Shown one piece after another: positions 1 to 9,254 of a DNA stretch of 59,454 bases. The position numbers and the translations under genes are program-made. Source of the stretch: Bdellovibrionales bacterium. GTDB lineage: Bacteria; Bdellovibrionota; FAC87; UBA2466. How positions within the stretch are numbered: the stretch's first letter is position 1; each line of letters opens with the position of its first letter. Where the stretch lies: assembly GCA_005776395.1 (NCBI GenBank), contig SXPJ01000017.1, positions 1 to 59,454 on the forward strand, read 5' to 3'. The notes beneath the pieces are model-generated. The model was given only the letters and a program-made list of their open reading frames with translations, had not been told where the DNA came from and searched no databases.

Positions 1-600
1 ATTACCGCAGCAAAAAGCTCCAGTATGCCTAAAGATAATATTGAGCGGGCTGTTAAAAAGGGAACCGGGGAGCTGGAAGGGGATGTAATCGAGGAGATTA
101 CTTACGAAGGCTACGGATCCGGTGGAGTGGCTATTTTAGTTGAAACAACCACAGATAATAAAAACCGTACTGTGAATGATCTAAGAACTCTTTTTAAAAG
201 TAGTGGTGGAAATTTAGGTGAAAGCGGAAGTGTAGCTTGGATGTTTAATCGTTATGGCCAACTTATTTTTGAATCTCAGAAATATCCTGAAGATAAAATT
301 ATGGAAATAGCTCTCGAGGCGGGGGCCCAGGATGTTTCCTCTCAATCAGATGGGGTTATTGAAGTTCTAACTGAAGTGGTTGATCTTTATCGCATTCGAG
401 AGATTTTTGAGAAGTTAGGAATGGCCCCTTCTCAATCCGGTTTTTCTTATGTGGCTAAGTCTACAGTTCCAGTGGATAAAGCTAGCGCAGAAAAACTTAT
501 TGAGTTGATGGATTCCATTGAAGATCATGACGATGTGCAGCGTGTTCACTCCAATGCTAATCTTGATGAGAAAATATTGGCAGAGCTGCAAGGACAATAG
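1..600 (+). CDS. yebC: YebC/PmpR family transcriptional/translational regulator, 5' truncated by window
   Basis: The reading frame is open from base 1 (ITAAKSSS precedes the first internal Met at base 25), so the true start lies before the window. The visible 199 residues carry the family signature MPKDNIERAVKKGTGELEG followed by an EITYEGYGSGG block. YebC proteins are about 240 residues, so roughly the first 40 are missing. The family includes DNA-binding regulators, and members have been linked to translation of polyproline stretches. It sits 12 bases upstream of ruvC, and the yebC-ruvCAB order is widely conserved in bacteria, which supports the assignment and suggests co-transcription. Confidence 0.95.
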   Translation: MTAAKSSSMPKDNIERAVKKGTGELEGDVIEEITYEGYGSGGVAILVETTTDNKNRTVNDLRTLFKSSGGNLGESGSVAWMFNRYGQLIFESQKYPEDKIMEIALEAGAQDVSSQSDGVIEVLTEVVDLYRIREIFEKLGMAPSQSGFSYVAKSTVPVDKASAEKLIELMDSIEDHDDVQRVHSNANLDEKILAELQGQ

Positions 601-612
601 ACAATAGAAGAG

Positions 613-1122
613 GTGAGTAAAGAAAACTTCATTGTGGGGATAGATCCTGGATCTCATAACTTTGGGATTGGATGTATCCAGAAGTTGGGAAATGATCTTA
701 AGCTTGTGACCGCTCAGGTGATTAAAGCTCCGGCTAAAGAGAGTCTTTATGAAAGACTCAAGGTGATTACCCCTAAGTTCCATGCCTTGTTAGATGAATT
801 GAAACCTAAAGAGGTGGCTCTAGAAGATGTGTTCTTCGCTAAAAACGCCAAAAGCGCTTTTCAGTTAGGGATTGTACGAGGAGTTGTTTTTGCGGCGTGT
901 CTAGAAAGGGATATAAAACTTTTTGAATATACGCCTACCCAAGTAAAATCGACTGTGACAGGTTATGGACGGGCTGATAAAGCTCAAGTGCAGAAGATGG
1001 TCGGCCTACTTTTAGGGACTGAACTTAAAACGACTTATGATGCGAGTGATGCGGTCGCGATAGCAATTTGCCATGCCTCAATCAACCGGTTTTTGGCTAG
1101 GGAAGTAGAAAGCACATGTTAG
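613..1122 (+). CDS. ruvC: Holliday junction endodeoxyribonuclease RuvC
   Basis: A 169-residue protein, the usual RuvC length. It resolves Holliday junctions by paired incision together with RuvAB. The RNase H-like acidic catalytic set is visible: D11 in IVGIDPG, E71 in ALEDVFF, and D143/D146 in YDASDAVAIA. The start is GTG at 613, 12 bases after yebC, with purine-rich AGAAGAG immediately upstream. No in-frame ATG would keep the IVGIDPG strand. The end overlaps ruvA by 7 bases, which implies translational coupling. Confidence 0.97.
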   Translation: MSKENFIVGIDPGSHNFGIGCIQKLGNDLKLVTAQVIKAPAKESLYERLKVITPKFHALLDELKPKEVALEDVFFAKNAKSAFQLGIVRGVVFAACLERDIKLFEYTPTQVKSTVTGYGRADKAQVQKMVGLLLGTELKTTYDASDAVAIAICHASINRFLAREVESTC

Positions 1123-1781
1123 GTTTTATTGAAGGAAAAGTAATTTCGAAAAGTCTTGAGACCTCTCAAGCGGTCGTACTTTGTTCTGGTGTAGGGTATG
1201 AGGTGTCCCTTTCTAAACAGACTTTGGAAATAATTCATTTAAATTCCAATGTCAGTTTTTGGCTCCACACTCATGTAAGAGAAGATATTTTCATTCTATT
1301 CGGCTTTCAGTCTGAAGCTGAGAAACAGCTTTTTAGAATTTTAATAGGTGTTTCAGGTCTGGGGCCTAAGACCGCTCTTTCTCTTTTGAGTGAACACGGC
1401 CCTGAAAAACTTATTCAATTTATTATTCATAAGAAGATCTCAGAAATTGCTGAGGCTCCCGGGGTCGGTAAAAAACTGGCTGAAAGATTATCTCTTGAGC
1501 TCTCAACTAAACTTGGAAAGTTGGCCTGGATTCAAGCGATGCCTCAAACTGAAATGGCTGAGTCTTCAGTTGCACTTAGTAAGGAAGATGAGATTCGAGA
1601 AGATCTTACATCGGCTCTAGCTAATCTAGGTTATTCTGTAGGACAAATTAAAAACACTCTGGATAGAATGTTTCTTAGAGAGAATAATAATTCATTGGGA
1701 TTCGAAGTTTTATTACGAATGGCTTTAAAAGAAATTTCGGGAAGAACGCTATCCTCAACTCAGGAAAACTCTCATGGCTGA
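1116..1781 (+). CDS. ruvA: Holliday junction branch migration protein RuvA
   Basis: A 221-residue protein, slightly longer than the roughly 200-residue family norm. The N-terminal OB fold begins [12 protein letters not shown]. The central helix-hairpin-helix region has [14 protein letters not shown] and [12 protein letters not shown], which contact DNA, and a C-terminal domain III ([12 protein letters not shown]) would bind RuvB. RuvA tetramers hold the junction and load RuvB. The start overlaps the ruvC stop by 7 bases and the end overlaps the ruvB start by 8 bases, so the three genes form one tightly coupled operon. Confidence 0.97.
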   Translation: MLGFIEGKVISKSLETSQAVVLCSGVGYEVSLSKQTLEIIHLNSNVSFWLHTHVREDIFILFGFQSEAEKQLFRILIGVSGLGPKTALSLLSEHGPEKLIQFIIHKKISEIAEAPGVGKKLAERLSLELSTKLGKLAWIQAMPQTEMAESSVALSKEDEIREDLTSALANLGYSVGQIKNTLDRMFLRENNNSLGFEVLLRMALKEISGRTLSSTQENSHG

Positions 1782-2805
1782 AGAACAGATGTTAAATGGG
1801 CAGCTTATTTCTGAAGATCTTAAGTCAGATAATAGCTTACGCCCAAAGCATCTTAACGAATTTATTGGACAGCCTGATCTTAAAACTAAACTAGAAATTT
1901 TTATTGAAGCCGCTAAACGCCGTGGGGATGCTCTAGATCACACCCTTTTCTGTGGCCCTCCAGGGTTAGGAAAGACCTCTCTTGCTCATGTCATGGCTAA
2001 AGAAATGGGATCTCAGTTGATTGCGACTTCCGGGCCTGCATTGGAAAAAGCTGGAGATCTTGCCGCTATTTTAATGAATCTAACCCCCCGAGATGTACTT
2101 TTTATCGATGAAATTCATCGGCTCAATCGGGTTGTTGAGGAATCTCTGTATCCAGCTTTGGAAGATTTTCAGTTGGATATTATTGTGGGAGAGGGGCCAA
2201 GTGCTCGAGTAATGAAGTTAAAACTTCCTCCATTTACTTTGATTGGAGCCACGACTCGTGCAGGGCAATTGACCTCTCCACTTATGGGCCGTTTTGGAAT
2301 GATCTTTCGCTTGGAGTACTATGCTCCAGAAGATCTTCAGATGATCATTGTTCGTTCGAGCGGAATTTTAAAATGCCGAATTGAAATGGATGGAGCTCTT
2401 GAAATTAGTCGTCGCGCGAGAGGAACTCCCAGAATAGCTAACCGCTTATTAAGAAGAGTTAGAGATTTTGCTGATATTAAAGCTAAGGGAGTTATCACTC
2501 AAAGTGTCGCAGCAGATGCTTTAGATATGCTGGATATCGATGAAAAAGGGCTAGATCAGATGGATCGACTGTTCTTAAGAACCATTGCTGAAAAATTCTC
2601 AGGGGGGCCGGTAGGTATTGAAACTTTGGCTTCTGCTTTAAGTGAAGAGCGAGAAACTTTAGAAGATGTCTATGAACCTTTTCTAATTCAGTGCGGGTAT
2701 CTAAATCGCACCCATAGGGGGCGAGTCGTTACAGAGTTTGCTTACAATCATTTAAAACTTCAGATGCCTAAGTCTGTTCCGGCGGGGCAGCCGACCTTAT
2801 TTTAA
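1774..2805 (+). CDS. ruvB: Holliday junction branch migration ATPase RuvB
   Basis: A 343-residue AAA+ motor that drives branch migration with RuvA. Walker [11 protein letters not shown] is at residues 61-70 and Walker [11 protein letters not shown] at about 108-117. The sensor/arginine-finger region ([19 protein letters not shown]) follows, and the C-terminal winged helix contains [18 protein letters not shown]. It overlaps ruvA by 8 bases. Its last 38 bases overlap the 3' end of the convergent gene at 2768-3400, with no terminator between them. Confidence 0.98.
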   Translation: MAEEQMLNGQLISEDLKSDNSLRPKHLNEFIGQPDLKTKLEIFIEAAKRRGDALDHTLFCGPPGLGKTSLAHVMAKEMGSQLIATSGPALEKAGDLAAILMNLTPRDVLFIDEIHRLNRVVEESLYPALEDFQLDIIVGEGPSARVMKLKLPPFTLIGATTRAGQLTSPLMGRFGMIFRLEYYAPEDLQMIIVRSSGILKCRIEMDGALEISRRARGTPRIANRLLRRVRDFADIKAKGVITQSVAADALDMLDIDEKGLDQMDRLFLRTIAEKFSGGPVGIETLASALSEERETLEDVYEPFLIQCGYLNRTHRGRVVTEFAYNHLKLQMPKSVPAGQPTLF

Positions 2806-3400
2806 GAGCCTCTTTTTTCATTTTGGCTCTAAGAAAAAGAATCTCTATTCCCATATAAATAATTAAACTAACCGTGAGGCCGACTCCTTTGAGCAGGGCC
2901 CAGGCTCTAGTGGATCCATATAGAGCAACCCAAACTGCTAAAATAGTATGAGCCAAAAAGAAAAGCCCCATTCGAAAGTTGAACCCTGAAAACTGCTTTT
3001 CCAGAATGGGGCGCAGAGCCTCTGGTATTTGCGCTAGGGTATTTTGCTTTTTTGCCACCATAAGAAGAAAAGGCCGATTCCAGAGTGAAGAGCCTATTAA
3101 AAGTGCAGCCATGAAAATTTCAATTAGAGCGGGTTGAAGTTTAAACCAGATTCCCTCATTGGTAAAAATAGAGATAGCCCCCATGGCGAGTAGAAGTCCA
3201 TTCCCCACCCATGTGAATGTAGCCACCTTTTTCTGAGTTATCTTTTCATAGATCACTTCACCGATTCCAAAAAACATTCCAGCGATGAGCCCCCAATAGG
3301 TTCCAAATTTTTCTTCAATAAGGGTAAAAACAATAAGAGGAAGAATTCCCCCTAAAAAAAGAGATCGTATGGAATTTTTTGGATTGGAAGGGATCGACAT
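2768..3400 (-). CDS. YciB/IspZ-like septation-associated inner-membrane protein
   Basis: A 210-residue, strongly hydrophobic protein with about five predicted membrane spans (e.g. residues 12-28, 31-48, 62-80, 145-165, 170-190). The pattern [21 protein letters not shown] followed by paired short spans, then a late [17 protein letters not shown] segment, recalls the YciB/intracellular-septation-protein-A and VC0807-like group. Function in that group is tied to envelope maintenance or division. I am confident it is an integral membrane protein and only moderately sure of the family. The 3' end runs 38 bases into ruvB. Confidence 0.6.
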   Translation of the reverse strand: MSIPSNPKNSIRSLFLGGILPLIVFTLIEEKFGTYWGLIAGMFFGIGEVIYEKITQKKVATFTWVGNGLLLAMGAISIFTNEGIWFKLQPALIEIFMAALLIGSSLWNRPFLLMVAKKQNTLAQIPEALRPILEKQFSGFNFRMGLFFLAHTILAVWVALYGSTRAWALLKGVGLTVSLIIYMGIEILFLRAKMKKEALKIRSAAPPEQT

Positions 3401-3517
3401 AAAGTAGAATTACCTCTGATTTTTGTTTAGTGCTATATATCATTAGTTAAAGCCCTATGCAGCTTCTTCCTTATAAGGTTTACACAATCCCTGATACATA
3501 TATGGAATCTATCATTA

Positions 3518-3554
3518 TTGACATATGGAACATTTATTATAATATTACCATATG
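3518..3554 (+). promoter_or_regulatory. Probable vapBC promoter and operator
   Basis: TTGACA at 3518-3523 and TATAAT at 3538-3543 (14-base spacer, short) stand just before the vapB start at 3552. CATATGG (3522-3528) and CCATATG (3548-3554) form an inverted repeat around the -10 box, and another ATATGG lies at 3500-3505. Such a repeat fits a VapB(C) autorepression operator. The predicted transcript start falls at or within a few bases of the ATG, so the message may be leaderless. Confidence 0.5.
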
Positions 3555-3758
3555 AGGATTAGAAAAATTGCTACAAACATTCCTTCGGATCTTTTGGATG
3601 AGGCGGTCCAACTTACAGGCTTAAATCAGACTCAAACATTAGTTGAGGGGCTCAAAGAATTGATTGCCAAGAAAAAACGCCTTGATCTTCTTTTTATGCG
3701 TGGAAAGATTTATATCCACGTTAACACCGATAAAACTAGAAAGCGTATTCGGGGGTAA
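3552..3758 (+). CDS. vapB: VapB-type ribbon-helix-helix antitoxin
   Basis: A 68-residue protein with the VapB pattern: a short basic beta strand (MRIRKIATNIPSDLLDEAV), a helix-turn-helix-like segment (LTGLNQTQTLVEGLKELI) and a basic C-terminal tail that would fold over the toxin. RHH antitoxins bind their own promoter and neutralise the partner RNase. It lies 5 bases before vapC. No Shine-Dalgarno is visible between the likely transcript start and the ATG, consistent with leaderless translation. Confidence 0.85.
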   Translation: MRIRKIATNIPSDLLDEAVQLTGLNQTQTLVEGLKELIAKKKRLDLLFMRGKIYIHVNTDKTRKRIRG

Positions 3759-3763
3759 TAAAA

Positions 3764-4147
3764 ATGCAGGGCACGATGGTATTAGTTGACACCTCAATTT
3801 TTATTGCACACTTTCGTGGAAAGAAGATTTCTGAATTTCAGGAAATGTTGATAAATGACCAAATCTTTCTGTCTCATTTTGTTCGATTTGAACTCATTCA
3901 GGGGGTTCGTAAAAGCGAAACCAAGAATTTGATCCGTGTTTTGAGTGGATTACATGCATTGGAATCTTCTGAGAATGTTTATTCAGAGGCTGAACGTATT
4001 CTGGGGAAAGCTAAAGGCCACGGAATTTCACTGGGTATTGTGGATCTATTGCTCTGCGCACAAGCAAATTTGAAACGTTGCCCGATTTATTCCTTTGATT
4101 CGGTATTTGGTGCATTGGCAAAACATCGTTTGGTGGCAATCTGGTGA
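3764..4147 (+). CDS. vapC: VapC-type PIN-domain ribonuclease toxin
   Basis: A 127-residue PIN-domain protein. The conserved acidic residues are visible: D9 in LVDTSIFI, E43 in FELIQGV, D94 in LGIVDLLLCAQA and D112 in YSFDSVFG. VapC toxins are Mg2+-dependent RNases that typically cut tRNA or rRNA. The start could be the ATG at 3764 or the one at 3776 (MVLVDTSIF), the latter being closer to the family norm. It pairs with vapB just upstream. Confidence 0.88.
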   Translation: MQGTMVLVDTSIFIAHFRGKKISEFQEMLINDQIFLSHFVRFELIQGVRKSETKNLIRVLSGLHALESSENVYSEAERILGKAKGHGISLGIVDLLLCAQANLKRCPIYSFDSVFGALAKHRLVAIW

Positions 4148-4284
4148 GTTCTCTATTTTTCGCAGAAATTAATCCTGTAACTCTAGAACTGGCGTGGTGG
4201 ATTAATCAGCTAACTGAAGTCATCACGGTACTTGCTGCGTCTCGACTAGAAAATCTCGATAAGATGACTTGGTATGTAAGTTAG
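4144..4284 (+). CDS. Possible 46-residue ORF overlapping the vapC stop
   Basis: An open frame starts at GTG 4144 inside the vapC stop region and ends at TAG 4282-4284. It encodes about 46 residues (begins VSSLFFAEINPVTLELAWW). It overlaps the ppiD stop codon by 4 bases. I recognise no family, and such a short frame could easily occur by chance. The only support is stop/start overlap with vapC. Confidence 0.15.
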   Translation: MSSLFFAEINPVTLELAWWINQLTEVITVLAASRLENLDKMTWYVS

Positions 4285-5801
4285 TTCTCTTCTGTTTCAG
4301 GGAGAACTTGAGAGCCTTTGCTTTTAGAGGTGAGTTCATTTTCTACCGAAGCTGTTTTTCTTAAATTATCCTGCCAGGATTCCATAAAGGCCTTTTGCAT
4401 TGAAGAGATGAGCTTTTTTTCTGTGGCCTCTCTGTTTTTCTCAATCTCTGCGGGCTTCGGTATTTCAAAGGAGACCAGTTTAATAAGATAAAAATGGTCT
4501 TGATAGTAGAAGAGTTTTTTTGCCTGGGGTTGAGATTTAGTTAATTCAATAGCTCCATCAAGTATTGAATCTACCTGTCCAATGTTAGGGATGTTGCCGT
4601 CAGCCACATTGAAGGTTCCCGTTTTCTTTAACTCAATTTTCCATTTTTTGAGTTCCTGATCAACAGACTTCCCTTCGGTCAGTCGTTGTTCCAGCTCTTT
4701 TCTTTGGGTTTGGGCCCAATGGGTTTTGGATTGTTCTTTAACTAGCTTTTGAGCAATCTGTGTTGTAACTGAGTCTAAGGCTTTAACTTTTACATCTCTT
4801 TTGTTTTCGAGTTTCAATAAAAAGTATCCAAAGGTGGTTTCTATGAGAGGAGAGATCTCACCCACTTTTAATTTATCGAGAGCCTCTTCAAGCGGTTTCT
4901 CTAAAGTTCCTCTAGAAATCCATCCTGCCAATCCGCCTTTTTTTGCATATTCATCATCGGATTTTGTTTTAGCAAGGGTTTCGAAGTTAGCGGGTGTCAT
5001 CTCTTTTTGAATCTCTTCAGCTTTCTTTTTGGCAGAGGCTTTAACAGCATCTGAAGCCTGAAAAGGAATTCCTACTCTTATTTTTCTTAACTCAACGGCC
5101 GCGGGCTCCGTAAATTCTTTAAGGTGAGTATCGTAGTAGGATTTGATCTCTAGAGTAGATTTTTTGGAGAAATCTTCAATCTCTTTTGAGGTGGGTTCGG
5201 TATGGGGAGCGAGTCCCATGAAATCTATTTTTGCGTAGGCCAATTCCATTTTAGCTTGAGAGGCTCCCAGGTCAGTTTTAAGTTGTTCTGGAGTGAGGCG
5301 GACTCTGTCTAATAAGTAGGTTTGCCATCGCCCGGTTTCCATCTCTTGTCTCATGCGATTTTCTTCGAGACCGCGATTGGGAAGTTTTAAGTATTGCTCC
5401 GAGTCAAATTTCCCCTCTTTTTGAAAGTAGGGAAGTGAACGAATTTTATCTGCGAGCTCTTCATCTGAAACGATAAATCCGCGTTTTTTAGCCTGTTGAG
5501 CTAAAAGTCTATATTTAATCAATTCCTCTAATGTAGATTCTGGAATCCTAAATGCCGAGATCAATTTTTCGTCATATTGAGCCCCCAGCATCTGTTGATA
5601 TTGCATGAGCCGGTATTGAAGAACTTGCTGAAACTCTCTTTGGCTAATGGCCTCCCCGTTAACCCAGGCCACAGTTGATCCTACACCGTCCGTCTTCGAC
5701 ATATTTCCTGCGCCGTAGACGAAGATCATTACGCCAATAATGGCGACTAGAATGAGTGTGTAAAATAGATTTTCTTTTTTCTGGCGAATAGCTTCAAGCA
5801 T
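4281..5801 (-). CDS. ppiD: PpiD/SurA-like periplasmic peptidyl-prolyl isomerase
   Basis: A 506-residue protein with an N-terminal anchor (about residues 12-31, LFYTLILVAIIGVMIFVYGA). A SurA_N-type helical chaperone region follows (VNGEAISQREFQQVLQYR through the GRWQTYLLDR segment). A parvulin rotamase domain spans about 235-340 (FETLAKTKSDDEYAKKGGLAGW... FGYFLLKLE), and the C-terminal helical tail completes the chaperone module. PpiD is an inner-membrane-anchored chaperone acting on proteins leaving the Sec translocon. It is divergent from mreC across a 126-base AT-rich gap. Confidence 0.88.
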   Translation of the reverse strand: MLEAIRQKKENLFYTLILVAIIGVMIFVYGAGNMSKTDGVGSTVAWVNGEAISQREFQQVLQYRLMQYQQMLGAQYDEKLISAFRIPESTLEELIKYRLLAQQAKKRGFIVSDEELADKIRSLPYFQKEGKFDSEQYLKLPNRGLEENRMRQEMETGRWQTYLLDRVRLTPEQLKTDLGASQAKMELAYAKIDFMGLAPHTEPTSKEIEDFSKKSTLEIKSYYDTHLKEFTEPAAVELRKIRVGIPFQASDAVKASAKKKAEEIQKEMTPANFETLAKTKSDDEYAKKGGLAGWISRGTLEKPLEEALDKLKVGEISPLIETTFGYFLLKLENKRDVKVKALDSVTTQIAQKLVKEQSKTHWAQTQRKELEQRLTEGKSVDQELKKWKIELKKTGTFNVADGNIPNIGQVDSILDGAIELTKSQPQAKKLFYYQDHFYLIKLVSFEIPKPAEIEKNREATEKKLISSMQKAFMESWQDNLRKTASVENELTSKSKGSQVLPETEEN

Positions 5802-5927
5802 AGTAACTTAAGATCCTTCACAAGTTGATTTGGAAAATTTGTATAAAACACAATTAGTCAAATCTGTTGAAATATGTTAAAAATCTTCAATTACATTAAG
5901 GTGATCCCTTACTAAAATCAAGTAACC

Positions 5928-6761
5928 TTGGCGACAGGAAGAAAATATTATGTCATAGCGCTCTTATCAGGGGTGACGTGTATTATGGCCCTTTATATCC
6001 ACGTTCATCGTCAGGGGCGGACCACCTGGATAGATAATGGAATTATCTCTGTGACGGGAGGGCTTCAGGCCTTAGTTTCTAACCTTGGTCAAGGGATGAA
6101 AAACACTGTAAACCATTACTTTTTACTGGTGAATGCAAAAAAACGAAATGAAGAGCTTGAGACAGAGGTTAGCCTTCTGCGTAGCAAAGTCATCTCTCAG
6201 GATGAAATCTTATTGGAAAATAAAAGGCTGCAGGAAGACTTAAGTTTTAAGGCGAAAGAAAAAGAGGCTTTTTTATCGGCTAGAATCGTTGCTCATGATG
6301 TATCTCCAGACTTTTTGGGGATTAGAGTTGATCGAGGCTCTAACGATGGGGTTCAGTTAGGCATGGGGGTGATTCACACCCGCGGTGTGGTTGGACGAAT
6401 TCATCGGGTCACCCCTTTTTATTCTGATGTTCTTACACTGCTAGATCCTTCAAGCAATATTGATGTCATTATTCAGCGCAGTCGGGCCAGGGGAATTTTA
6501 TCGGGTCAGAGCAAGCAGTTGAGTTGTAAATTGAAATATATCGATCGGCTTGATGATGTAATCGTTAACGATACTTTAGTATCTAGTGACTTTGGTCATG
6601 TATTTCCAAAAGGATTGTTAGTGGGAACTGTGACGGCGGTGATACCTAATTCGAACGGTATTTTACAAACTGTGGCGGTTAAAAGTGCAATTGATATTTA
6701 CCGTGTAGAGGAGGTGTTTCTTGTATTTCCTCCAAAGCAACCAGAAAAAGCTATTAACTAG
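5928..6761 (+). CDS. mreC: Rod shape-determining protein MreC
   Basis: A 277-residue protein with a short cytoplasmic tail, one membrane span (about 8-27) and a coiled coil (about 60-95, KKRNEELETEVSLLRSKV). Two periplasmic beta domains follow (ARIVAHDVSPDFLGIRVDRG, RGVVGRIHRVTPFYSDVLTL). MreC scaffolds the elongasome by contacting PBP2 and MreD. The only usable start is TTG at 5928, since an in-frame TAA lies at 5913-5915. The upstream gap shared with ppiD is AT-rich and presumably holds the promoters. No mreB is found here, although it often precedes mreC. Confidence 0.93.
   Translation: MATGRKYYVIALLSGVTCIMALYIHVHRQGRTTWIDNGIISVTGGLQALVSNLGQGMKNTVNHYFLLVNAKKRNEELETEVSLLRSKVISQDEILLENKRLQEDLSFKAKEKEAFLSARIVAHDVSPDFLGIRVDRGSNDGVQLGMGVIHTRGVVGRIHRVTPFYSDVLTLLDPSSNIDVIIQRSRARGILSGQSKQLSCKLKYIDRLDDVIVNDTLVSSDFGHVFPKGLLVGTVTAVIPNSNGILQTVAVKSAIDIYRVEEVFLVFPPKQPEKAIN
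6707..6716 (+). promoter_or_regulatory. Strong Shine-Dalgarno for the mreD TTG start
   Basis: AGAGGAGGTG within the mreC coding region closely matches the anti-SD sequence and lies 4-5 bases before TTG 6721. It decides the mreD start and explains how a non-ATG codon 41 bases inside mreC can be used. Confidence 0.6.
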
Positions 6762-7284
6762 TTTAAATGCGCTTTTTCTGACTTTGTTTGTGTTGCTATT
6801 AATTTTATTTAAGAGCACCTCTGAAGGGGTGATTCCCTCTGTTTTTACGGGATGGGATATTCTTTTGCCGATAGTTATTTATTTAGGGCAAAGAAGAAAT
6901 TTATGGGAAGGGCTTTTAATTCTTCTCTTTAATGGGCATCTCTATTCGCTGAACTCATCGGCTCCCATTGGAATGTTTGTTCTCTACTATCTGGTGTTTT
7001 TCTTTTTTGCTCAGGTAGTGGCCTATATTGTTTATGCTCAAACTCCATTATCCGTTATCTGTTTGATCTTTTTGGTGACAGTTCTTTCTAGGATTTTGCT
7101 TCCTTTGTGTGCGCAAATATTTGATCAATCGATCCTTGTCTTTACTTGGGCCCATTGGAGTTTTTGGGATCTTTTATTAAACACTGTTTTAGGGTTTTTC
7201 ACCTATTTAACAATTGGAATTTTGGATCGTATTACATTAAAAGTCCCTCCCAGAAATATAACTTTAGGAGATAACTCCTTATGA
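6721..7284 (+). CDS. mreD: Rod shape-determining membrane protein MreD
   Basis: A 187-residue protein of about five or six hydrophobic spans (LFLTLFVLLLILF, WDILLPIVIYLG, FVLYYLVFFFFAQVVAYIVY, SVICLIFLVTVLSRILL). MreD proteins are poorly conserved in sequence, so the call rests on topology, size and position between mreC and mrdA. The start is TTG 6721 with a strong SD at 6707-6716, overlapping mreC by 41 bases. The ATGA overlap with mrdA at 7281-7284 implies coupled translation. Confidence 0.85.
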   Translation: MYFLQSNQKKLLTSLNALFLTLFVLLLILFKSTSEGVIPSVFTGWDILLPIVIYLGQRRNLWEGLLILLFNGHLYSLNSSAPIGMFVLYYLVFFFFAQVVAYIVYAQTPLSVICLIFLVTVLSRILLPLCAQIFDQSILVFTWAHWSFWDLLLNTVLGFFTYLTIGILDRITLKVPPRNITLGDNSL

Positions 7285-9251
7285 TCGGAAGAGAGGATGA
7301 AGTTAGGGAGTTTCGTCAGCGAGTATGGGGATTTCAGACCCTTCTTATTCTGTGCTGGTCAATTCTAGTCTTTCGGCTGTTTTATTTGCAGATTATTAAA
7401 GGGGATGCCCTTCGAAAATTCTCTGAAGCTAATCGATTAAAAAATGAGAAGTTGCTTCCTACCCGAGGTATTATTTTCGATCGTAATGGTAAAGTGATTG
7501 TGGATAACAGAGCTGCTTTCGATGTGGTGGTTCTTTCCCAGTATTTTAAAAACACGACTGATAATGCTTCTAGATTAACGAAAGCTTTAGAGTATTCCAA
7601 AGAGGAGATGGACAAGCGACTCCAAAAGATGGGTCGAACTCGAAGTTATATTCCAGTTCTTTTAAAGGCAGATGTTTCAAAAGATATTATTGCCTCCATT
7701 GAAACCTCTTACCCGAGTCTTTTAGGGGTTGATATCGAACCGACCGTACAGCGTCGTTATCCGTTTAGAGATGTGGCTTCGCAATTATTGGGGCACATCA
7801 GTGAGGTCGATAACAGAGATATTCAACAGGATTCTAGAAAAAGTATGCAACCTGGAGATTACATTGGGCGAATGGGGCTCGAGAGATATTATGATGCAGA
7901 GCTTCGCGGAGTGAATGGTATAGGGTATGTAGAAGTGGATGCAATGGGGCGTCGAAAAAAGGTTGAAGGGGCAGAAAAGCTTTTAGGGTTTGTGGCTCAA
8001 ACAGAACCTGTTCCTGGCAACAATCTGTACTTAACTCTAGATATGGATCTAGAAATGGCAGCGGCTAACGCTTTAAAGAGCCATAAATACAATGGTTCGG
8101 TAGTTGCCTTAGATCCGAGAAGTGGTGAAGTCTTAGCTTTGGTAAATGAACCCAGTTTCGAACCTGAAAAGATCTCAGGTAGAGAAATTAATCCTAAAGT
8201 ATGGGCAAGTTTACGGGACAATAAGGACAGACCCTTAAGAAACAGGGCTCTTCAAGACATCTATCCTCCTGGTTCAACCTTTAAGCTTTTTATGGCGATT
8301 GCGGCAATGGCTGAGGGTAAGGCGACTCGTCACACCTCTCACTTTTGTAATGGCTCAATGGCCTTTGGAAATCGACGATTTAACTGCTGGAAAAAACATG
8401 GCCCCACAGATTTTGTAAAATCTATCCGAGAGTCTTGCGATGTCTATTATTACAATCTAGGGATTTCGATGGGGCCAGATTTAATAGCTAAATATGCAAG
8501 ACTTTTTGGTTTGGGCCAACCTACTGAGATTAAATTACCTGGGGAACAGAGAGGTCTTATCCCCGATACTCAGTGGAAACAGGAACGCTTTAAAGAGGTC
8601 TGGCATCCTGGAGAAACCTTAAGTATAGCCATCGGCCAAGGGTATGTTTCTACGACCCCCATTCAATTGGCTAACGCCTATGCAGCTATTGGCAATGGTG
8701 GATTTCTCTATAAACCTTATATAGTAAAAAAAGTAGAGAAGAGAAACGGTGAGCTTATTAAAGAGTTTCACCCTGAACTCAAACGAAAAATAGAGATTCC
8801 TCAAGAGGTTTTTGATACGGTTAAAGAAGGGCTGTATCAGGTGGCTAACGCTCCAGGGGGGACTGCAATTGTAAGTGGCCACAGTAAGAAAATTGCAATA
8901 TCTGGGAAAACGGGTACGGCCCAAGTGAGGAGCTTTTCGGATATTATGAGGATGAAGTGTGAGTCTATGCCTATTAAAGATCGGCATCATGGCTGGTTTG
9001 TGGGATACGCGCCCAAAGAAAACCCAGAGATTGCTGTAGCTGTCATAGCTGAACATGCATGTCATGGAACTGCAGCAGCGCCTATTGTTCGTGATGTAAT
9101 CGAAGTTTATTTTGACAAGAAAAATGCTTCTGAGAACCCTGGGGGTTTAGAAAAAGTTAAAACAGAAATTGAGCCCCCAAGAAAACAGAATACTGAAGAG
9201 ATGGATGGAGAAGGGGGAGAGGTGGGGCCTTTAAATCAAGAGGCCCACTAG
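7281..9251 (+). CDS. mrdA: Penicillin-binding protein 2 (elongasome transpeptidase)
   Basis: A 656-residue class B PBP. A membrane anchor (about 16-38) is followed by the pedestal/dimerisation domain (LLPTRGIIFDRNG, YPFRDVASQLLGH, GRMGLERYYDAELRG). The transpeptidase domain carries the SxxK motif at S332-K335 (PPGSTFKLF), SCD at 385-387 and KTG at 543-545 (SGKTGTAQV). It cross-links peptidoglycan during side-wall elongation with RodA. The C-terminal tail of about 40 residues is charged and low in complexity. It overlaps mreD by 4 bases and is followed 3 bases later by rodA. Confidence 0.96.
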   Translation: MIGREDEVREFRQRVWGFQTLLILCWSILVFRLFYLQIIKGDALRKFSEANRLKNEKLLPTRGIIFDRNGKVIVDNRAAFDVVVLSQYFKNTTDNASRLTKALEYSKEEMDKRLQKMGRTRSYIPVLLKADVSKDIIASIETSYPSLLGVDIEPTVQRRYPFRDVASQLLGHISEVDNRDIQQDSRKSMQPGDYIGRMGLERYYDAELRGVNGIGYVEVDAMGRRKKVEGAEKLLGFVAQTEPVPGNNLYLTLDMDLEMAAANALKSHKYNGSVVALDPRSGEVLALVNEPSFEPEKISGREINPKVWASLRDNKDRPLRNRALQDIYPPGSTFKLFMAIAAMAEGKATRHTSHFCNGSMAFGNRRFNCWKKHGPTDFVKSIRESCDVYYYNLGISMGPDLIAKYARLFGLGQPTEIKLPGEQRGLIPDTQWKQERFKEVWHPGETLSIAIGQGYVSTTPIQLANAYAAIGNGGFLYKPYIVKKVEKRNGELIKEFHPELKRKIEIPQEVFDTVKEGLYQVANAPGGTAIVSGHSKKIAISGKTGTAQVRSFSDIMRMKCESMPIKDRHHGWFVGYAPKENPEIAVAVIAEHACHGTAAAPIVRDVIEVYFDKKNASENPGGLEKVKTEIEPPRKQNTEEMDGEGGEVGPLNQEAH

Positions 9252-9254
9252 ATT

